Origin: Avena insularis
Taxonomy: Eukaryota; Streptophyta; Magnoliopsida; Poales; Poaceae
Reading direction: 5' to 3'
Assembly: GCA_023614405.1 (NCBI GenBank)
Contig: CM042690.1
Location: 522,862,293 to 522,926,292, forward strand
Length of the DNA: 64,000 bases
Shown: in pieces, positions 60,540-64,000 of the stretch
Numbering within the stretch: the first letter of the stretch is position 1
Layout of the letters: each line of letters begins with the position of its first letter
The notes under the pieces: model-generated
Seen by the model: only the letters and a program-made list of their open reading frames with translations
Database searches by the model: none
What the model was told of the DNA's origin: nothing
Program-made: the position numbers and the translations under genes

Positions 60540-60812
60540 CTTTTTCCTTGTTGCCTTCCGCGTCGTTGTTAGACTTCTTTGGGGGATCCTCCAATGGTTT
60601 GGTACTTGATGATTTATTATAAACGGTGTTGGCAACAACAACATCCTTTTTGCCAAGGTATTATTCAAACATGGCTTTCATCTCTTGCCAGACCAAATCC
60701 ATAGATTAGTCAAATTCTTTCCTACAGATGGGAGTCTCATCGAGAGAATTATCACCTTCCTTACCCTTGTCGTCCATACTCTCTTAGGCGGTTAAGCCAA
60801 AGTAAGAGCCGA
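60540..60812 (-). other. Copia D leader between primer site and gag
   Basis: About 270 bases between the primer site and the first good gag Met. Minus-strand readings resemble copia gag upstream sequence but are broken; no separate feature is seen. Confidence 0.4.
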
Positions 60813-60827
60813 GGCTTTGATACCAAT

Positions 60828-62197
60828 TGAAAAAATCGATATAAGAGACTAGATGGGGGTTGAATAGGCACTACTCAATTTTTAGCTTATTTTTAAATGA
60901 AGGCTTGACATAAAGTAAGTTCTCTAGATATGCAACTATTTGAGGGAAACTATATGACAAGCAATCATGCAATAACAATAATAGGGAGCAAAGGATAGAA
61001 ATAAACACAAGAGATGTTTTCCCGAAGTTCCTTCCTTTTGAGGATAAGTACATATCTGTTGGAGGGGTGGGTGATACTAAGACTACCAGTGCCATAAGAG
61101 GCCTTACCCTATTCTCCCGCGCACCTGCCTCAAGGCAAGCACACGATCCACTATGAGGTGGACTTGAAGGCAGCGACCGAAACCTTTACAAATTTGTTGA
61201 GTAGACCTCCACAACACTTGGAGACTCCCAACACAATCCTGAAGCTTTACAACCAATGTACCAAGCTTCGAGACCGACCTCTTCCGTCTAGGGTTCCAAA
61301 GAACCCAAGAGTAACAAGATCCTTAAAGGAAAACAAGGGGGAATCAACTTTGCTTTGGTAAAACCCTAGATCTAGACCTCCTCCACCAAATCCCAAAGAA
61401 TCAAAGAGATTGGAGCACTATGGGGGAGATCTAGGGAAAATTCATATCATGAACAATGGAGGAGAGAGATAAAAGAGGCAACTTTCCCATTGGGGAAGAA
61501 GGGCCCTTTTATACTCAAAGAAGGGAATATTCATGTTAGCTACTGCGATGGCCAGTACTACCAGACCTAGCAGCAGTAGTACCAGAAAACATCGGTACTA
61601 CCGGACATGTACCGATGAGAGGTACCAAATGCAACAGAGCATGGAAGAACCACCTCTATGACCTTTGGTAGTATCGCAACTCGACACGGTACTACCGCAC
61701 AACGGTAGTGCCGAAACAGGGGGTTGTACTACCGCAAGGCTGCAGTAGTACTGGGTGGAGGTACTGGATGCTCCAGAGGAGGAGCCACAGCTCGCTGCTG
61801 AGTGCAGTGGTGTATGGTACTGCCAAGAGGTACTAGCGGTTCCAAGCGGTAGTATCGGACAAAAAATCCGGTACTACCAGTCAGGTCAGACAGAATTGGT
61901 AGCTACCAATAGGGCAAAGATTCCACTCTTTCTTCTCTACCATTGAGGGAAAGCTGGATGGTATGAAGAAATGTAAAGTTGATTTCACCCAAACTTTCTA
62001 AAGCGGACTCCCTCTTGATAGTACGGTTTTCCTACGATGTAATCATAAAATCCTAGAAAAACGTTGTCTTGCTATTGTCCTTTTTTGAGGGGCATCAAAT
62101 GACTTGCAACATAGAGATCCTATAAATCACTTAGCAAACGCTTAGTTCGACATGTGTGCCATCATCAAAGATCAAAACCACTTAGGGAGGTAAATGC
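60828..62197 (-). repeat. Copia D 5' LTR
   Basis: The inner edge is set by the primer site (TTTTTCA before TGGTATCAAAG). The outer edge, near 62197, is placed by the switch to Athila coding sequence. Bases 61545-61880 are rich in GGTACTACCG-like words on both strands. There is no second copy in the window. Confidence 0.6.
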
Positions 62198-62198
62198 C

Positions 62199-62638
62199 CT
62201 TTCAAACCTCCTGCAAAACAATTTCTATTTTAAATTTGATGAAACTTTCTTCTCTGCTTTCAACATTCTAAAACAAGCACTCTTAAATGCTCTTGTTATT
62301 AAATCACCGGATTGGAGAAATCCTTTTGATCTATTATGTGAAGCTAGTGATGAGGTTGTTGGAGTTGTACTTTGCCAGCGTGATAGTGATAAATTTAATA
62401 TCATTCATCATTCCAGTCGTACTCTTAATGAAGAACAAAAGAACTATCCTATGGCTGAAAAAGAACTCTTTGCTATTGTATTCTCCTGTGATAAATTTAG
62501 ATCTTGCATTGTCGACTCAAAAGTTAGATTGCATACTGATTGTGATAACTTGAAAGAAATCCTTAAAAGCACCGATGTTAAGCCCAGAATGATTCATTGG
62601 ACTTTACTTTTACAAGAATTTGAGTTACAGATTCTGTA
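62199..62638 (+). pseudogene. Athila-type RT end and RNase H fragment
   Basis: The frame reads LSNLLQNNFYFKFDETFFSA (RT thumb and connection), then RNase H with SPDWRNPFDLLCEASDEVVG, VVLCQRDSDKFNIIHHSSRT, NYPMAEKELFAIVFSCDKFR and RLHTDCDNLKEIL, ending MIHWTLLLQEFELQIL. The family order is correct and the stretch has no internal stop. It lacks the upstream palm motifs and the downstream integrase. RNase H would degrade the RNA strand during reverse transcription. Confidence 0.85.
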
Positions 62639-63730
62639 GCGGAAAGAAGAACCGCTTGAATCCCATTATCCATTTTAAGAAGTGAAAACTCAAGAAGGGG
62701 TGGCATCCATCCATGTGCCCCTAGGTACACTTTGCTCTGAAAAGAAATTTTCTCCAACTCTATGTAATGGTCTTAGCAATCTTTTGCAACCAATCATATA
62801 CGAAGGGAAAATAAAATTGATAGAGGAACTTGAAGTATGTAAGACTCCTAAATAGTCCTTAAAACTCTCGGTAAGTGAGGCAAGTATAATTTTACTTACT
62901 TTCAATCTTTAGTTGAGTCTTTTGTTGTCTTCATTTTTTTTGAAATCCTTGCATTTTTCTAAGCAAGCTGCTAGTTTCTGACAGTGGTATGGGAAGGCGG
63001 TACGTCCACTTGGGCCTGTACTAGCGGTCTTTACGCGCTTGGTAAACTCCTCATTTATTTTCTTCATTGCCACAGTTGGTACGACTAGCCCGTACGGGGG
63101 CATATCCCGTACGGATGGTCGTTATCCCCTCAGGTATTTTCGTGTCTTTGCTTTCGCTTTTATGTTGTCCAAAAATAAACACTTATAGTCGGTAACTCTT
63201 GGTACAGGTGGACCGTACGGGGTAAACCCGCCCATACCTCGAGTTCGGAAGGATCTTTACCGACTTTGGTACACACGTGTTTTTGGAAGAGTATTGGGTA
63301 CAAGCAACCGGTACGAGCCACGCCCGTACCGTTGGTTGTTGCGATCGCATAATTTTTCTTTATTAACATTTTCTTGCCTAATTTGTTGGGAATCTTTTCT
63401 TGAGCAACTCCAAGTTCTTTATTGTGTATTTTTTCTTAGCTAACCTATCATAAAACTCTCCTAAGGCTTTTTATTACTCTTATATCCCCAGATCTAATCT
63501 AGAAGATGCTCTACCCAGTTCTAGGCAAAGGCAAACCTCTCAGCCTCATGGCTCCTTCGTGGGATAGCTTCCAGACCCCGTCCCTTGAATCTGACAACCG
63601 TGTAGCTGAAGGCCTCAGTCCTAGGAACTAGGATCCCTCTTATGACTCATAACGCTTAGATGATGATGAAGCTTTCGAGATCTTCATGCATCAAGTTGTT
63701 CATGGATGGAAGTAACCGGAGCCTCTCGCC
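62639..63730 (+). other. Athila-like 3' non-coding region
   Basis: No domain. Short palindromic CCGTACGG or GGTACG words recur around 63000-63330. A short frame at 63505-63630 (LYPVLGKGKPLSLMAPSWDS) ends in a stop and may belong with the frame at 63731. Confidence 0.4.
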
Positions 63731-63994
63731 ATGGTGAGGCATGAAGATAAGGAAGATTTGAAGAAACCACATGGGAAAGGACGCGTGGAGTCCCTCAAGC
63801 TCATCGTCACCAACTACTCTACACCAAAGCGTAAGAGATCTTCACTAGCTAATGTAGGAACTTATGAGGAGACTACTGTGCACACCTCGACAACCAAGAA
63901 GGTTATCATGAACGCCCACATCAAGGTGAAGCCGCAAGAGGATTGGAGAATCAATTTTCATGATGAGCAACTATCCCAAGGAAGATGCTCTTGA
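63731..63994 (+). CDS. Unrecognised 87-codon frame in the Athila-like 3' region
   Basis: Starts MVRHEDKEDLKKP and is rich in Lys and Thr; I recognise no motif. Its position, after the pol fragment, resembles the accessory frame of gypsy 2 (26538-27074), which is also charged, but I see no clear similarity between them. It may be a decayed element-specific protein or a chance frame. The window ends six bases after its stop. Confidence 0.25.
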   Translation: MVRHEDKEDLKKPHGKGRVESLKLIVTNYSTPKRKRSSLANVGTYEETTVHTSTTKKVIMNAHIKVKPQEDWRINFHDEQLSQGRCS

Positions 63995-64000
63995 GGACCA

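Larger units (their letters stand above)
59567..62197 (-). mobile_element. Copia D: 5' part of a Ty1/copia element
   Basis: The 5' LTR (60828 to about 62197), initiator-Met-type primer site (TGGTATCAAAGCC, 60825-60813) and gag (60523-59567) read leftward. Protease and pol are absent: gag stops at the LARD-type LTR. Its right edge abuts an Athila-type RNase H, so it inserted there; I could not read the TSD. Confidence 0.75.
62198..64000 (+). mobile_element. Athila-like gypsy element, 3' part
   Basis: A plus-strand pol fragment (62199-62638), a 3' non-coding region with repeated CCGTACGG words (about 62990-63330), and an unrecognised coding-like stretch to the window end. The 5' half is not in the window: copia D lies directly to the left. 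This is the only place where an Athila-type pol is seen. Confidence 0.65.

Noticed and set aside
1..64000. Host genes, tRNA or rRNA genes, CRISPR arrays, bacterial operons
   Set aside because: None seen. All long coding-like regions match retrotransposon gag, pol or the Tat antisense gene; primer sites only resemble tRNA 3' ends.

Overview
The window looks like an intergenic block of a large grass genome, most likely a Triticeae species (wheat, barley, rye or Aegilops). I find no intact host gene, no rRNA or tRNA gene and no CRISPR array. Nearly all of it is nested LTR retrotransposons with long coding frames full of stops, plus one small CACTA element and one Stowaway MITE. The Triticeae call rests on LTR sequences, long LARD-type LTRs and nesting style that I recognise; family names are tentative and need a TREP search. 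Boundaries given with target-site duplications (TSDs) were read directly from the sequence.

Left nest (1-35970). The outer layer is a minus-strand Ty1/copia element (copia A: gag and protease start 31681-33310, 5' LTR from 33330). A second minus-strand copia (copia B, Ale/Retrofit-like, 137-bp LTR) sits in its protease start and spans 3011-31680. Copia B is split by an Athila-like gypsy element on the minus strand (3162-11195, TSD ATGAG) and by a related gypsy element on the plus strand (13915-30319, TSD CGGGT/TGGGT). The second gypsy element carries an Angela/Maximus-like copia (15686-24234, TSD GGAAC), which carries a Stowaway MITE (21808-22036, TSD TA). The 3' LTR of copia B is broken by the right end of a long LTR that fills 1-3010. 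Copia A also holds a short solo-LTR-like insert (32049-32620) and a 1.5-kb CACTA element (34428-35892, TSD ACC).

Middle (35971-38081). About 1.2 kb has no repeat signature I recognise, followed by GC-rich DNA and a 138-bp tandem duplication.

Right nest (38082-64000). A Tat-lineage Ty3/gypsy element (38082-56953) has gag, protease, RT, two RNase H domains and integrase on the plus strand, and a multi-exon antisense gene downstream of pol on the minus strand. It is interrupted by a solo copia LTR (41566-43214, TSD CTAAT) and a 4.8-kb solo LARD-type LTR (45728-50521, TSD TGGAT). To its right are a reverse-oriented, truncated copy of the same LARD-type LTR (56954-59566), the 5' part of a minus-strand copia (59567-62197), and the pol remnant and 3' part of an Athila-like gypsy element (62198-64000).

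None of the elements looks able to encode a full set of working proteins. The most interesting points are an inverted pol segment inside copia B, the spliced antisense gene in the Tat element, stop codons that all fit C-to-T or G-to-A decay (mostly CAG to TAG), the odd ends of the Tat element, and large shared non-coding modules in the two pol-less Athila-like elements.
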